Made by a program: the position numbers and the translations under genes. A DNA stretch of 64,000 bases, from NCBI GenBank assembly GCA_965203575.1, contig OZ241894.1, forward strand, positions 1,860,001 through 1,924,000, given 5' to 3'. The notes below the pieces were generated by a model. The model was given only the letters and a program-made list of their open reading frames with translations, was not told where the DNA came from and did no database searches. Source of the stretch: Aldehydirespirator sp965203575. Lineage in GTDB: Bacteria; Actinomycetota; Acidimicrobiia; Acidimicrobiales; Aldehydirespiratoraceae. Positions 35,009 to 44,179 of this stretch are shown here, one piece after another (the first letter of the stretch is position 1; each line of letters opens with the position of its first letter).

Positions 35009-35014
35009 GTATAC
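35009..35014 (+). promoter_or_regulatory. GTATAC box before the PanE-like operon
   Basis: CTGTATACCGA lies immediately after the hairpin and 34 bp upstream of the GTG start used here (35048). Confidence 0.45.
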
Positions 35015-35047
35015 CGAATGGCGCGGTTTGGATGGCACACTGTCGCG

Positions 35048-36025
35048 GTGAGGACTTGCGTTGTCGGGGCGGGCGCGATCGGCGGGATGATGGCGGCTCG
35101 ACTGGCCGTGGCCGGGCACGAGGTGAGTGTCATCGCCCGGGGCGAGCACCTGGAGGCGATCAGGCGCGATGGTCTGCGGCTGGTGGAGATCGACGGCTCT
35201 ACCACGGTGGCATCTGATCTGCGCGCTTCGGATGACTTCGGGGCCCTGGGTACGCACGACTCGGTGATCCTGGCCCTCAAGGCCCACCAGATCGCGGCCG
35301 TGGCCCACGAGCTCGATCGGCTGTGCGACGACGGCACCATGATCGTGCCGGTGCAGAACGGCATCGGATGGTGGTACTTCCAGCGCCACGGCGGTCCCCA
35401 CGACGGTCGCCGGCTCGAGGCGCTGGATCCCGACGGCGTGCTCGCGGCGGCCATCGACGCGGCGCGGATCGTGGCCTGCATCGCCTACCCGGCCGCGGAG
35501 AAGACCGCGCCCGGCGTGATCACCCATGTCGAGGGCGACCGCTTCCCGGTGGGCGAGCTTGACGGCACCAAGTCGGAGCGGGCCAAGGCGCTGGGCGAGG
35601 CCCTGACTTCAGCCGGGTTCAAGTCGAGGGTTCTCACTGATATCCGCTCGCACCTGTGGGTCAAGGCCTGGGGCAACCTGGCCTTCAACCCGATCAGCGC
35701 GCTCACCGGGGCGACGCTGGCCGGCATCTGCCGCACGCCGGCCACCCGGGAGCTGGCCGCGCAGATGATGACCGAGGCCGGCAGGATCGCCGAGGCGCTC
35801 GGGGTGCGCATCCGGGTCAGCGTCGAGCAGCGCATCGCCGGGGCCGAGGCTGTGGGCGAGCACAAGACCTCGATGCTCCAGGACGCCGAGGCCGGCCGTC
35901 CGCTGGAGCTCGACCCGCTGGTCGGCGTGTTCGTCGAGCTCGGCGAGATCACCGGCGTGCCCACCCCGGCCATCAGCACCGTCTACGGGCTGGCCTCCCT
36001 GCTGAATCACCGCCTAGAGGCCTAG
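35048..36025 (+). CDS. panE: Ketopantoate reductase-like (PanE/ApbA) dehydrogenase
   Basis: A 325-residue protein with the N-terminal NADP motif VVGAGAIGG, a conserved lysine in ALKAHQ, and WGNLAFNPISALTG in the helical domain, as in PanE. True PanE makes pantoate, but the catabolic setting (acyl-CoA synthetase 2 bp downstream, GTATAC box upstream) suggests another 2-keto or 2-hydroxy acid. The start is GTG 35048; ATG 35018 would add 10 residues but follows the GTATAC box too closely. Confidence 0.8.
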   Translation: MRTCVVGAGAIGGMMAARLAVAGHEVSVIARGEHLEAIRRDGLRLVEIDGSTTVASDLRASDDFGALGTHDSVILALKAHQIAAVAHELDRLCDDGTMIVPVQNGIGWWYFQRHGGPHDGRRLEALDPDGVLAAAIDAARIVACIAYPAAEKTAPGVITHVEGDRFPVGELDGTKSERAKALGEALTSAGFKSRVLTDIRSHLWVKAWGNLAFNPISALTGATLAGICRTPATRELAAQMMTEAGRIAEALGVRIRVSVEQRIAGAEAVGEHKTSMLQDAEAGRPLELDPLVGVFVELGEITGVPTPAISTVYGLASLLNHRLEA

Positions 36026-36027
36026 CC

Positions 36028-37575
36028 ATGAGCGATCCGATGACGCTGCGGGGGCTTCTCGATGCCGGGGCCGACGACGCGCCGGCGATCGTGGCCCCCG
36101 ACGGCTCGATGCTCACCCACGCCGAGATGCGGTCCGAGGTGGACCGGCTCGCGGGCCGGCTCCGAAGCCTCGGCCTGGGCCCGGCCGACCGCATCGCCAT
36201 CGTCGTTCCCAACGGGCCCGAGATGGCTCTCGCCTTCCTGGCCGCGGCCTGCACCGGATGTGCCGCGCCGCTGAACCCGAAGTACCGCCTGGAAGAGCTG
36301 CGCTTCTATCTCGACGACCTCGGTGCCAGGGCACTGGTCACCCTGCCCGACGACTCCGGAGCCGTCGCCCGGGCCGCGGCCTGCGAGGCGGGTGCCGACG
36401 TGCTGCCGGTATCGCTGGCCGGCTCGGTCGACGGCGACGCCGGCGCGCTCGATCTGGTTGCCGGGTCGGGGGCGGACGGCGTGCCGGCCCCGGGCCGTCC
36501 CAACGAAGACGACGTGGCCCTGGTGCTGCACACTTCCGGTACCACGTCCCGGCCCAAGATCGTCCCGCTGCGCCAACGGCACCTGGCCCGCTCGGCGGCG
36601 GGCATCGCCGGGTCGCTCGCCCTCACCCACCGGGACCGGTCTCTGCAGGTGATGCCGCTGTTCCACATCCACGGGCTGCTGGCCGGGCTGCTGGCGCCGC
36701 TGTCGGCGGGGGGCGCGGTCGCCTGCACCGAGGGCTTCGACGCCTTCAGGTTCTTCGCGCTGCTCGAAGCGCTGCGGCCCAGCTACTACACCGCGGTCCC
36801 GACCATGCATCAGATGGTGATCTCCCGCTCGGACCGCCACCGCGACACGGCCCGCTCCGCCGGTCTGCGCTTCGTGAGGTCTTCGTCGGCGTCCCTTCCG
36901 GCCCCGGTGCTGCACGAGCTGGGCGGGCTCTTCGGCGCGCCCGTGATCGAGGCCTACGGTATGACGGAGGCCACTCACCAGATGTGCGCCAACCCTCTGC
37001 CCCCGGCAGTGGCCAAGCCCCGCTCGGTCGGGGTTCCCACCGGCATCGAGCTGGCCGTGCTCGACGACCGGAACCGGCCCCTGCCGCCGGGCCGGCGGGG
37101 AGAGGTGTCGATCAGGGGCTCGACCGTGATCGACGGCTACGAGAACAACCCCGGGGCCAACGCGGCCGCCTTCACCGATGGCTGGTTCCGCACCGGCGAC
37201 GAGGGCTACGTCGACGACGACGGCTACCTGTTCCTCACCGGCCGCCTCAAGGAGCAGATCAACCGCGGCGGTGAGAAGGTCTCCCCGCTCGAGGTGGACG
37301 AGGCCCTGCTGGGCCACCCGTCGGTGGCCCAGGCGGTCACCTTCGCCGTGCCCCACCCCAAGCTGGGCGAGGAGGTGGCCGCCGCGGTCGTGGCCACCGC
37401 CGGGAGCCCGGTCGACGAGCGGGAGCTTCGCCGGTTCCTGGCGCAGTCGCTGGCCGCGTTCAAGGTTCCCCGCCGGATCCTGGTGCTCGACGAGCTGCCC
37501 AAGGGCCCCACCGGCAAGCTCCAGCGCATCGGCCTGGCCGAGCGCCTGGGCCTGGCTCCGGCCGGGAGCGACTAG
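36028..37575 (+). CDS. AMP-dependent acyl-CoA synthetase, oxalyl-CoA synthetase-like
   Basis: A 515-residue adenylate-forming enzyme with P-loop LHTSGTTSRPK, EAYGMTEATHQM, WFRTGDEGY, GEKVSPLEVDEALL and the C-terminal catalytic lysine in PKGPTGKLQR. Several segments resemble oxalate-CoA ligases (Pcs60 type), but this is not decisive. It would activate an organic acid with ATP and CoA for further breakdown. It starts 2 bp after the PanE-like gene, so the two are probably co-translated. Confidence 0.87.
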   Translation: MSDPMTLRGLLDAGADDAPAIVAPDGSMLTHAEMRSEVDRLAGRLRSLGLGPADRIAIVVPNGPEMALAFLAAACTGCAAPLNPKYRLEELRFYLDDLGARALVTLPDDSGAVARAAACEAGADVLPVSLAGSVDGDAGALDLVAGSGADGVPAPGRPNEDDVALVLHTSGTTSRPKIVPLRQRHLARSAAGIAGSLALTHRDRSLQVMPLFHIHGLLAGLLAPLSAGGAVACTEGFDAFRFFALLEALRPSYYTAVPTMHQMVISRSDRHRDTARSAGLRFVRSSSASLPAPVLHELGGLFGAPVIEAYGMTEATHQMCANPLPPAVAKPRSVGVPTGIELAVLDDRNRPLPPGRRGEVSIRGSTVIDGYENNPGANAAAFTDGWFRTGDEGYVDDDGYLFLTGRLKEQINRGGEKVSPLEVDEALLGHPSVAQAVTFAVPHPKLGEEVAAAVVATAGSPVDERELRRFLAQSLAAFKVPRRILVLDELPKGPTGKLQRIGLAERLGLAPAGSD

Positions 37576-37589
37576 CGCTGCGACCCGGC

Positions 37590-37760
37590 GGCCTCTCACC
37601 TATCCGCATGGCGCTCCCAGAGGCCGAGCGAATAGGCGGGAACCTGGCCCATACGGACGAGGCCGTGGCCCGAGCGGCCCTCAGGTCGCAGCGAACAAGA
37701 GCGGGAGACACCCCGTCCCGACGCGAGACGCCTTCGCCTATCCGCGTGGCGCTCTTAGAC
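37590..37760 (+). repeat. Interspersed repeat, copy 4, with repeated flanks
   Basis: The core is 37659-37707. The flanks CCTATCCGCATGGCGCTC (near 37599) and CCTATCCGCGTGGCGCTC (near 37737) are nearly identical. This copy carries the CCTCAGGTCGCAG variant shared with copy 9. Confidence 0.75.
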
Positions 37761-37768
37761 TGCCGCGT

Positions 37769-38185
37769 GTGGCCCGGATCGAGATGTTGACGCTGGCCAA
37801 CCATGCTGAGGTGCAGAACGGGCTGCTGTACCTGATGGGCGCGGGCTGGGACACCGTCACCCGGGCGTACAAGGAGGGCAAGAAGCCCCGACCGCAGCAT
37901 TTCTCCATCGCGCTGTCGGTGCTGGTCCCGTGGTTGGAGCACAACCAGCGCCACGAGATGGTGATCCGGGTCGAGGACGAGGACGGCCACCACAAGCTGA
38001 TGGAGGCCAAGGCCAACATCGAGGTCGGCCGCCCGCCCGGCAAGGTCCCCGGCACCGACAGCCGCTCGCCGCTGGTGGTCACCGGCATCGTCCAATTCCC
38101 CAAGCCGGGCGGCTACCGGGTGAGGGCCACCCTCGGCGACGAGCAGCGCGACTACGCCTTCCGGGTCATCGACAAGGTCACCTAG
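37769..38185 (+). CDS. DUF6941-like protein, unknown function
   Basis: A 138-residue beta-rich protein starting VARIEMLTLANHAEVQNGL, which resembles small actinobacterial proteins grouped as DUF6941. No catalytic motif or membrane segment is visible. The GTG start sits a few bases after repeat copy 4, and the stop lies a few bases before copy 5, so the gene is framed by repeats. The function cannot be told. Confidence 0.65.
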   Translation: MARIEMLTLANHAEVQNGLLYLMGAGWDTVTRAYKEGKKPRPQHFSIALSVLVPWLEHNQRHEMVIRVEDEDGHHKLMEAKANIEVGRPPGKVPGTDSRSPLVVTGIVQFPKPGGYRVRATLGDEQRDYAFRVIDKVT

Positions 38186-38253
38186 AGGCCGAGCTTGACG
38201 AGGCCGTGGCCCGAGCGGCCCGTGAGCGAAGCGAACTAGAGCGGGATAGGAGA
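38183..38253 (+). repeat. Interspersed repeat, copy 5 (short form)
   Basis: The core is 38200-38247, preceded by a truncated left end (AGAGGCCGAGC). Its right edge runs into GGATAGGAGA, the ribosome site of the next gene. Confidence 0.78.
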
Positions 38254-38259
38254 CTGGTC

Positions 38260-38727
38260 ATGATCAAGGATCTGCTGGCTCTGCCCCGGGCCACTTGGCC
38301 GCGGGCGGTGCTGTTCGGGGCCATCGCGGCGGTGCTCATCGCGGTGCCCTCCGACCTGATCGACACCCCGATATTCGGCCGGCCCGTCGCGGTGCGCTGG
38401 ATCGACTACGTGATCCTGGCGATCACCTCGGCGTTGATCGGGCTGATCTTCGCCATCCGCCCGGAGGCGGCCGGATCGAGCGAGCTGGCGGAGGCCACCG
38501 AGCGCCAGGGCACCGGGACCATATGGAGCGGGTTCGTGTCGTTCCTGGCCGTGGGCTGCCCGGTCTGCAACCAGGCCGTGGTCGCCCTGGTCGGTGTGGG
38601 CGGGGCGCTGTCGTGGTGGGCGCCGGTGCAGCCCGTCGTGGGCCTGCTGGCCGTGGCGCTGCTGCTCTACACCCTGCGCAAGCGCCTCAACACCTGCAAG
38701 CTCACCGCCTGCCCGGTCCCCGCCTAG
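38260..38727 (+). CDS. Small membrane protein with a CPVC motif
   Basis: A 155-residue protein with about four membrane segments, the first near residues 14-30. The third segment contains GCPVCNQAVVALVG, a CxxC pair at a membrane position, as seen in some metal-transport or thiol-redox proteins. I do not recognise a named family. The C-terminus has two more cysteines (LNTCKLTACPVPA). The ATG at 38260 follows AGGAG at the edge of a repeat copy. Confidence 0.65.
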   Translation: MIKDLLALPRATWPRAVLFGAIAAVLIAVPSDLIDTPIFGRPVAVRWIDYVILAITSALIGLIFAIRPEAAGSSELAEATERQGTGTIWSGFVSFLAVGCPVCNQAVVALVGVGGALSWWAPVQPVVGLLAVALLLYTLRKRLNTCKLTACPVPA

Positions 38728-38745
38728 CCGGCGCCGCGCTCGCTC

Positions 38746-38888
38746 CCAGAGGCCGAGCGGGTAGGCACGCGAGTCCGGCCCATACCGGCGAGGCCGTGGC
38801 CCGAGCGGCCCGTGAGCGCAGCGAACAAGAGCGGGAATGACACCGCCGCAACGTGACGCGCTTGCACCTACTCGGCCTCGCTCTACGT
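38746..38888 (+). repeat. Interspersed repeat, copy 6
   Basis: The core is 38790-38836, the left end AGAGGCCGAGCGGGTAGGC from about 38750, and the right end CACCTACTCGGCC near 38866. It lies between two convergent genes. Confidence 0.8.
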
Positions 38889-40034
38889 CTCGGCTAGCGG
38901 CTCGGACACGCCGATGGCGCGGTGCATCGCCGCGGCCACCAGCGCGGGCACACCCAGGGCGGCCAGCATCAACGCCAGCAGGGGCACTCCCAGGCTCAGC
39001 AGGCCGCTGGCGATCGCCGACAGCAGGGCGGCCGAGCCCAGCAGGGCAGCCCGGAACGTGCCGATCCCCCAACCCGACTGGGGCGGCAGCGCGGCCACCA
39101 GCATGGCGTTGGCCACCGGCAGCACCGACACCGCCATCCCCACGAAGGGCACCAGCAGCCACACGCCGGCATCGGCCGGCAGCAGCAGCATCGGCAGTCC
39201 CAGCACCGCGGTGCTCACCATCATCAACCGGGCCGTCCACGGCCCGCCCCGCCGGTCGTAGAGGGCTCCGCCCACGATCTTCACCGGGGCCGACAGGGCC
39301 CGCCCCGCGATGAGCATCGCGGCCACCAGCCGCAGGTCCAGGTCCTGCTCCACCACGAAGAGCGCCGTCGAGAAGCCGATCACGACGAAATGCATCGACA
39401 CCCCGCCGACACTGGCATAGAAGGCCAGCCGGTAGGTCCGCTTGCGGGCGTTCTTCCCAAGTTGGGACAGCCAGGCCACCGGGGCCGGATCCCGGCCGAC
39501 CTCGATCCAGCGGGGCACGTACGCGATGGCCAGCGCGGCGGGCACCGCGCACCCCACGTACACCCAGCGCCAGGCGCCCCCGGCGAAGGCGCTGGCCGCG
39601 GCCGCGGCCAACCCGAACGAGTACGCCTGGCCCCACACCGCGATGGCCTTGCCCGGAGCGTCCGGGTAGAGCCGGGCCACGCTGGCCAGAGCCGGCGGGA
39701 AGTAGATCCCGAAGGCCACTCCCAGCAGGGTCTGGCCCACCAGCAGCACCCAGAACGACGGCGCCGCCGCCGACAGCGCCATTCCCGCGGCCAGGCTCAC
39801 CGCGGTGGCCCGCACCATCGCCCGGTCGCTCAGCCAGCGGCTGGTGGCCCCGCCGATCACGTTGAAGGCGGCGATACCGCCCGCCACCGCGGCCAGGATG
39901 GCGGCCAGGTTGCTCTCGGTGATGTCGAGGTCCTGCTGGACGAGCGGGAACAGTGGCGAGATCATCGTCTCGGCCCCGCCCAGGATGAAGTACAGCGTGA
40001 ACAGGTAGCTGAACGTCACCCATCGGGTGGTCAT
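38883..40034 (-). CDS. MFS transporter
   Basis: A 383-residue protein with about 12 membrane segments (start MTTRWVTFSYLFTLYF) and a first-half loop GGATSRWLSDRAMV. The ATG at 40034 gives a normal N-terminus; the frame extends upstream without coding character. It follows the dppBCDF-like operon on the same strand with a 50-bp gap and may be co-transcribed. The substrate is unknown. Confidence 0.82.
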   Translation of the reverse strand: MTTRWVTFSYLFTLYFILGGAETMISPLFPLVQQDLDITESNLAAILAAVAGGIAAFNVIGGATSRWLSDRAMVRATAVSLAAGMALSAAAPSFWVLLVGQTLLGVAFGIYFPPALASVARLYPDAPGKAIAVWGQAYSFGLAAAAASAFAGGAWRWVYVGCAVPAALAIAYVPRWIEVGRDPAPVAWLSQLGKNARKRTYRLAFYASVGGVSMHFVVIGFSTALFVVEQDLDLRLVAAMLIAGRALSAPVKIVGGALYDRRGGPWTARLMMVSTAVLGLPMLLLPADAGVWLLVPFVGMAVSVLPVANAMLVAALPPQSGWGIGTFRAALLGSAALLSAIASGLLSLGVPLLALMLAALGVPALVAAAMHRAIGVSEPLAET

Positions 40035-40084
40035 GCGGCTCTCACCGCTGCCCCTGCTCCCGGTGGTGCTGGGGCCGGGTTCGC

Positions 40085-41050
40085 TCAATTCACCCAGCAG
40101 GCCACCATGTGGCCGCTGGAGCGCTCCGTCAGCGGGGGGCGCTCGTGGAAGCACTGGTCCACTGCGAGGGGGCAGCGGGTGTTGAACCGGCAGCCCTTCG
40201 GTGGGTCCATGGGGCTGGGCAGGTCGCCCTTGAGGGGTTCGTGGCTGCGGCGGGTCGTCGGGTCGGGCACGGGAACCGCCGAGAGCAGGGCCTGGGAGTA
40301 GGGGTGGGTCGGGTTCTCGTAGATGTCGTGGTGGCTGCCGATCTCCATCAGGTGGCCCAGGTACATGATGGCCACCCGGTCCGACACGTGGCGCACCACG
40401 GCCAGGTTGTGGGAGATGAACAGGTACGACAGTCCCACGGTGTCCTTGAGCTCGACCAGCAGGTTGACGATCTGGGCCTGGATCGACACGTCGAGGGCGG
40501 CGGTGGCCTCGTCGGCCACCACGAACCCGGGATGCAGCGCCAGGGCCCGGGCGATCACGATCCGCTGGCGTTGGCCGCCGGAGAAGGCGTGCGGGTACTT
40601 GTCGGCCGCGCTGGCGGTCATGCCCACCATCTCCAGCAGCTCGCCCACCGCCGCGTCCAGCTCCGCGCCCCGTTTGCGGGTGTGCACCAGGAACGGCTCA
40701 GCGATGCTGTCGCGGATCTTGATCTTGGGGTTGAGCGCCGAGTAGGGGTCCTGGAAGATCATCTGGACCTGCTTGCGCATGGCCCGCCAGTTCCGCCGGT
40801 TCAGGTCGGTCACGTCCTTGCCCTCGAAGAACACCTGGCCCTTGGTCGGCTTCACCGCTCCCAGCAGCGCCCGGCCCGCGGTGGACTTGCCGCAGCCCGA
40901 CTCGCCCACCAGGCCCACGGTCTCGCCCGGCGCCACCGCGATGCTGAAGTCGTCCAGCGCGTACACCGTCCGGCGCCGGCTGCCCACCCAGCGGCTGAAG
41001 TGGACGCTCACGTCCCGGCTCTCCACCAGCGGGGTGACCTGCCCGTTCAC
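40085..41050 (-). CDS. dppF: Dipeptide/oligopeptide ABC transporter ATP-binding protein, DppF-type
   Basis: A 321-residue ATPase with Walker A GESGCGKST, signature FSGGQRQR, Walker B VVADEATAALD and the C-terminal cysteine-containing tail typical of Dpp/Opp ATPases (CRFNTRCPLA). The GTG start at 41050 follows GGGAGGGA. The upstream frame is open through repeat copy 7, which misleadingly extends it. It is the last transporter gene of the dppBCDF-like operon. Confidence 0.9.
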   Translation of the reverse strand: MNGQVTPLVESRDVSVHFSRWVGSRRRTVYALDDFSIAVAPGETVGLVGESGCGKSTAGRALLGAVKPTKGQVFFEGKDVTDLNRRNWRAMRKQVQMIFQDPYSALNPKIKIRDSIAEPFLVHTRKRGAELDAAVGELLEMVGMTASAADKYPHAFSGGQRQRIVIARALALHPGFVVADEATAALDVSIQAQIVNLLVELKDTVGLSYLFISHNLAVVRHVSDRVAIMYLGHLMEIGSHHDIYENPTHPYSQALLSAVPVPDPTTRRSHEPLKGDLPSPMDPPKGCRFNTRCPLAVDQCFHERPPLTERSSGHMVACWVN

Positions 41051-41098
41051 ACCAATCCCTCCCGTGGGAGCGGGCGTGAGCAGGCGAGAACCCGTCGC

Positions 41099-41216
41099 GT
41101 GGCGGCGGTGCTGTTCCCGCTCTTGTTCGCTGCGCTCACGGGCCGCTCGGGCCACGGCCTCGCTTCGATCTTCGTGGAGGTTCTCACGAATCGCTCTCAG
41201 TCCGCTCGGCCTCTGG
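41099..41216 (-). repeat. Interspersed repeat, copy 7, inside the ABC operon
   Basis: The minus-strand core is 41115-41162, and the outer end CCGCTCGGCCTCTGG lies near 41200-41216. It sits between dppD and dppF, and the outer end overlaps the last codons of dppD. Confidence 0.75.
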
Positions 41217-42200
41217 GCGGTTGTAGCAGGCCACCCACCGCCTCTCGGCGATCTTCAGCAGCGGCGGCGGGGTGTCGCGGCAGCCGTCGTGGGACTCGCT
41301 GCATCGGGGCTCGAACGCGCAGCCCGGCGGGAACTGGGCCCGGTCCAGCGGCTCTCCCGGGATGCCCGTCAACTCGCCGTCGTCGCGGTCGACCCTGGGC
41401 ACCGAATGAAGCAGGCCGAGCGAGTAGGGGTGCTGGGGATCGGCGAACATCTCGTTGATCGGGGCCCGCTCCACGATGCGGCCGGCGTACATGACCTGAA
41501 CCCGGTCACAGAATTGGGCCACCACTCCCAGGTCGTGGGTGATCATCAGCACCGACATCCCGAGCTCGGTAGACAGGTCGTGCAGCAGGGTGAGGATCTG
41601 GTCCTGGATGGTCACGTCGAGTCCCGTGGTCGGCTCGTCCGCGATGACCAGCGTCGGTTCACAGGCCAGCGCGGTGGCGATCATCACGCGCTGGCGCATC
41701 CCGCCCGACAGCTCGTACGCGTAGGCCCGCAGGCGCTCGCTCGCGTTGGCTATGCCGACCATGTCGAGCAGCTCCAGCGAGCGTTGCCTGACCTCGGAAC
41801 CTTGCAGGCCGACCCTGCGCTGCAGAAGCTCGCGCAGCTGCGAGCCGACGGTCTTGAGCGGGTTGAGCGACACCATCGGATCCTGGAAGATCATGGCGAT
41901 CTCCCGGCCCCGCACCCGGTTGGCCACCGCGGGGTCGAGCACGTCCTCGCCCCGCCAGCGCACCGAGCCCCCCATGATCCGGCCCGGGGGCAGGACCATG
42001 CCCAGGATGGCCAGCCCCATGACGCTCTTGCCCGAGCCCGACTCGCCCACCACGCCGAGGCGCTCGTGCGAGCCGACGTTGAGGGTCAGGTGGTCCACGC
42101 CCAGCACGGTCCCGTCCCGGGTGGGGAAACCCACCGTGAGGTCCTTCACCTCCAGCAGGCGCTCCTGGCGGGTGTCGCCGTTCGAGTTCGCGCCGCTCAC
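41184..42200 (-). CDS. dppD: Dipeptide/oligopeptide ABC transporter ATP-binding protein, DppD-type
   Basis: A 338-residue ATPase with Walker A GESGSGKS, signature LSGGMRQR, Walker B VIADEPTTGLD and a C-terminal CAFEPRCSESHDGC iron-sulphur-like cysteine cluster typical of this subunit. It starts at GTG 42200, about 90 bp after dppC. The final residues (RPEAERTESDS) fall within the edge of repeat copy 7, so the repeat may have altered the C-terminus. Confidence 0.9.
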   Translation of the reverse strand: MSGANSNGDTRQERLLEVKDLTVGFPTRDGTVLGVDHLTLNVGSHERLGVVGESGSGKSVMGLAILGMVLPPGRIMGGSVRWRGEDVLDPAVANRVRGREIAMIFQDPMVSLNPLKTVGSQLRELLQRRVGLQGSEVRQRSLELLDMVGIANASERLRAYAYELSGGMRQRVMIATALACEPTLVIADEPTTGLDVTIQDQILTLLHDLSTELGMSVLMITHDLGVVAQFCDRVQVMYAGRIVERAPINEMFADPQHPYSLGLLHSVPRVDRDDGELTGIPGEPLDRAQFPPGCAFEPRCSESHDGCRDTPPPLLKIAERRWVACYNRPEAERTESDS

Positions 42201-42290
42201 CCGCCCGGCCTCTCCAGCGCCTTCGCATAGGGGCGCCTGCCCGTCCTCGGCCCGTCGCAGCGGCGGGATACGGAGTGCCGGGTGTTCACG

Positions 42291-43247
42291 TCATCCTCCC
42301 GGCCTCTCCAGGATGATCTGCTCGCGCTCGGCCACGTCGTTGAACGACTGGAGCCACAGCGACAGGAGGTTGACGCCCAGCACCACGATGGAGATGGCCA
42401 GGCCGGCGAAGGTGACGATCCACCATCCGTCGGTGATGTAGTTGCGGCCCTGCTGGATCATCAGTCCCCATGACGAGCGGGGCGGCTGCACACCGAAGCC
42501 GAGGAAGGCGAACGCCGACTCCGACAGGATGGCCGCGGCCAGTTCCAGCACACACAGCGTGATCAGCGAGCTGACCAGGTTGGGCAGCAGGTGACGCCAC
42601 ATGACCCGGCTCGACGGCGCGCCGCTCAGCTCGGAGGCTTCCACGAACAGCGACGTCTTGAGGGTCAGCACGAGGCTGCGGCCGACCCTGGTGAACACCA
42701 TCCAGCTGGATATGGCGATGACGACGATGACCAGCCACACGCTCGGCCCGAACGCGGCCACCAGGATCAGCCCGGCCAGCACCCCCGGGAAGGCCATCTG
42801 CACGTCGGCGGCCGAGATGATGAGGGTGTCGATCCTCCCGCCGACGTAGCCCGCGATCAGGCCCAGGGCGGTGCCGAGGATGGCCGCGATGACGACCGCG
42901 GCCAAGCCCACCAGCAGCGAGATGCGGGCGCCGTCGATCAGCCGGGCCAGGATGTCGCGGCCGAGCTGGTCGGTGCCGAGGGGGTGCGCCCAGGTGCCGC
43001 CCCAGCCGATCGGCGGTGTGAGCTTGTCGGGCAGGCTCTGCTTGGCCGGGTCGGGCAGGAACGGCAGCCACGGTCCGACGATGGCCACCAGCGCGAACAC
43101 CGAGCAGATGATGATGCCCGAGATGCCTGCCTTGGACTTGCGCAGGTGCGATCGCAGGTCGGCCAGGACGGTGACGCCCTCGGGCGGTGCCGCCTCGACC
43201 GCGCCGGTGTCGGCTCCCGAGCTCGTCGTGTCGTCCACGGCGGTCAT
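42291..43247 (-). CDS. dppC: Dipeptide/oligopeptide ABC transporter permease, DppC-type
   Basis: A 318-residue protein with six membrane segments. It has the typical HPLGTDQLGRDILARLI segment and the EAA-like loop VEASELSGAPSSRVMWRHLLPN. It forms the translocation channel with DppB. The ATG overlaps the dppB stop (ATGA). A 14-bp sequence carrying a ribosome site (at 42298-42311) recurs before dppD (42204-42217). Confidence 0.9.
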   Translation of the reverse strand: MTAVDDTTSSGADTGAVEAAPPEGVTVLADLRSHLRKSKAGISGIIICSVFALVAIVGPWLPFLPDPAKQSLPDKLTPPIGWGGTWAHPLGTDQLGRDILARLIDGARISLLVGLAAVVIAAILGTALGLIAGYVGGRIDTLIISAADVQMAFPGVLAGLILVAAFGPSVWLVIVVIAISSWMVFTRVGRSLVLTLKTSLFVEASELSGAPSSRVMWRHLLPNLVSSLITLCVLELAAAILSESAFAFLGFGVQPPRSSWGLMIQQGRNYITDGWWIVTFAGLAISIVVLGVNLLSLWLQSFNDVAEREQIILERPGG

Positions 43248-44164
43248 GCCAGCTCCACCCGGGGATCGATCATCCGGCGGGCGATGTCCACCAGCAGGTT
43301 GGTGACCACCACCAGCGTGGCCAGCACCACCACCGCGGCCTGCACCAGGATTAGGTCCCGGTTCTCGATGGCGTGGATGGCGAGGCGGCCCACGCCGGGC
43401 CAGGCGAACACCACCTCGATCACCACCGTGTAGCCGGTGAACATGCGGGTCAGCTCCCAGCCGGTCATGGTCACGAAGCCGGAGGCCACGTTGCGGAACG
43501 TGTGGTGCACGATCGTGTACGACCGGGAGAAGCCCCGCGACAGGGCGGTCACCGCGTAGGGCTTGCGCAGCTCCTCCACGATGCCCCGTCGGGTCATCTG
43601 CGCGAGGCGGCCCGCGCTGGCCAGGCCTATCGCGAACGACGGGAGGATCAGCGATACGAATCCTCGGGAGCCGAAGGTCGGCACCCACCCGAGCTGCACC
43701 GCGAAGACGATGATGAGCAGGTAGCCGATCCAGAACGGCGGGGCGCTGATGGACGCCATCGAGAAGCCGAGCACGGCGTGGTCGGCGAAGCGGCGCTCCC
43801 ACCAGGCGGCCAGCATCCCCATGGGCGCGGCCAGCAGCACCGTGACCGCGGTGGCCCCCGCCACCAGCTTGAGGGTGGCCGGCAGCCGCTCCAGCACGAG
43901 CTTGGAGGCGGGCTGGTCCTGCCAGAACGACTCGCCGAGGTCACCGACCACCAGGCCCGACACGAAGTCCCAGTACTGCACTGCGAGGGGGCGGTCGATC
44001 CCGAGCGTGGCCCTGCGCTGGGCCCGGTGCTCCTCGGTGGCCTCCAGCGGCAGCGACACCGTGGCCGGGTCGGTGAAGACGTGGGTGACTACGAATACCA
44101 GTGAGGTGACGACGAACACCACCAGGGCGGCGGCGATGATGCGTCTCGCGAGCCACCGAAGCAA
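43244..44164 (-). CDS. dppB: Dipeptide/oligopeptide ABC transporter permease, DppB-type
   Basis: A 306-residue protein with six membrane segments, opening LLRWLARRIIAAALVVF and holding the segment YAVTALSRGFSRSYTIVHHTFRN in the EAA-loop position. The start is TTG 44164, supported by GGGAGGGA 5 bp upstream; readings that start further upstream have no such site. It heads a four-gene operon lacking a substrate-binding protein. A GTATAC box and a hairpin lie in its leader. Confidence 0.9.
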   Translation of the reverse strand: MLRWLARRIIAAALVVFVVTSLVFVVTHVFTDPATVSLPLEATEEHRAQRRATLGIDRPLAVQYWDFVSGLVVGDLGESFWQDQPASKLVLERLPATLKLVAGATAVTVLLAAPMGMLAAWWERRFADHAVLGFSMASISAPPFWIGYLLIIVFAVQLGWVPTFGSRGFVSLILPSFAIGLASAGRLAQMTRRGIVEELRKPYAVTALSRGFSRSYTIVHHTFRNVASGFVTMTGWELTRMFTGYTVVIEVVFAWPGVGRLAIHAIENRDLILVQAAVVVLATLVVVTNLLVDIARRMIDPRVELA

Positions 44165-44179
44165 CGCGCTCCCTCCCGT

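Noticed and set aside
41051..41155. N-terminal extension of the DppF-type ATPase
   Set aside because: It is read through repeat copy 7 on the minus strand. GTG 41050 with GGGAGGGA is the likely start.
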